Origin: DASWIG01 sp965371445
Lineage (GTDB): Bacteria; Acidobacteriota; Thermoanaerobaculia; Multivoradales; J023
Direction: 5' to 3'
Assembly: GCA_965371445.1 (NCBI GenBank)
Contig: CBDUYN010000221.1
Coordinates: 1 to 14,953, forward strand
DNA: 14,953 nt
Shown here: in pieces, positions 14,900 to 14,953 of the stretch
Layout: each line of letters starts with the position of its first letter
Position numbering within the stretch: position 1 is the first letter of the stretch
Program-made: the position numbers and the translations under genes
Notes under the pieces: generated by a model
Database searches by the model: none
Seen by the model: the letters and a program-made list of their open reading frames with translations, nothing else
What the model was told of the DNA's origin: nothing

Positions 14900-14953
14900 T
14901 TCCTTGACCAGCCACTTGGCGAGGTTGCCTTCGGTCATGGTCGGCGATAGCGC
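14900..14953 (-). pseudogene. Fragment of a dihydrolipoamide acyltransferase-type lipoyl domain
   Basis: The last 54 bases, read on the minus strand, give ALSPTMTEGNLAKWLVKE with no stop. This is the opening strand-turn of a lipoyl domain as found at the N-terminus of pyruvate dehydrogenase E2 (and some lipoylated E1-beta) proteins, where GD-V normally follows. Here the homology stops exactly at KE and is replaced by DNA leading into the P-loop of the AAA gene in another frame. The lipoyl-lysine region is absent. It is either a contig-end chimera or a recombination scar. It is not a functional gene as seen. Confidence 0.65.

Noticed and set aside
13555..14907. Plus-strand open frame of 450 codons opposite the AAA-ATPase gene
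   Set aside because: Valine-, glutamate- and aspartate-rich shadow; the conserved P-loop, Walker B and EFK motifs are on the minus strand.
14636..14938. MTEGNLAKWLVKEVAAG as the natural N-terminus of the AAA protein joined by a one-base frameshift
   Set aside because: Removing one base of the CCC run at 14888-14890 would join the frames, but the upstream residues match a lipoyl domain rather than any AAA N-terminus, so a junction is the better explanation.
1..14953. CRISPR array, tRNA, rRNA, insertion sequence or phage genes
   Set aside because: No regularly spaced repeats, no RNA gene with the expected conserved blocks and no transposase or integrase motifs were seen on either strand.

Overview
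The window is very GC-rich (G or C at most third codon positions) and gene-dense. A secreted protein that joins a GWxTD-like domain to a VWFA domain of the type first described in Acidobacteria, next to an ECF sigma factor, an exported TPR-CHAT protein and a caspase-like peptidase, suggests a member of Acidobacteriota or a close relative. This is inferred from gene content, not from a marker gene.

Layout. The left edge (1-453) holds a fragment of an unrecognised minus-strand coding region with a change of reading phase near position 100. From 454 to 9172 seven co-directional minus-strand genes follow. In order of transcription they are an ECF sigma factor, its zinc-finger membrane anti-sigma factor (1 nt gap), a lipoprotein with PPC, TPR and CHAT domains, a 59-residue hydrophilic repeat protein, a caspase-like (C14) peptidase with a DUF4384-like tail (5 nt gap), an exported PqqB-like metallo-beta-lactamase-fold protein, and a SAM methyltransferase (3 nt gap). 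A short divergent control region (9173-9232) separates the sigma factor from a plus-strand serine beta-lactamase-family protein. A 360 bp gene-free stretch (10316-10675) carries two strong RNA-like secondary structures. It is followed by the plus-strand GWxTD/VWFA protein, which overlaps tail-to-tail by 7 bp with a minus-strand AAA-ATPase-like/PD-(D/E)XK protein. The right edge is abnormal. The AAA gene loses its 5' end about 60 bp before the edge, and the last 54 bases encode an 18-residue piece of a dihydrolipoamide acyltransferase-type lipoyl domain.

How the genes may work together. The sigma/anti-sigma/TPR-CHAT/small protein/caspase block looks like one regulated cassette. It contains a membrane switch for transcription, two clan-CD (caspase-fold) protease candidates predicted on opposite sides of the membrane, and a small disordered protein encoded between them. 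A CHAT protease acting near an ECF sigma pathway recalls the type III-E CRISPR TPR-CHAT/Csx30/sigma circuit, but no CRISPR or Cas gene is present here. Whether either protease cuts the anti-sigma factor or the small protein is a hypothesis.
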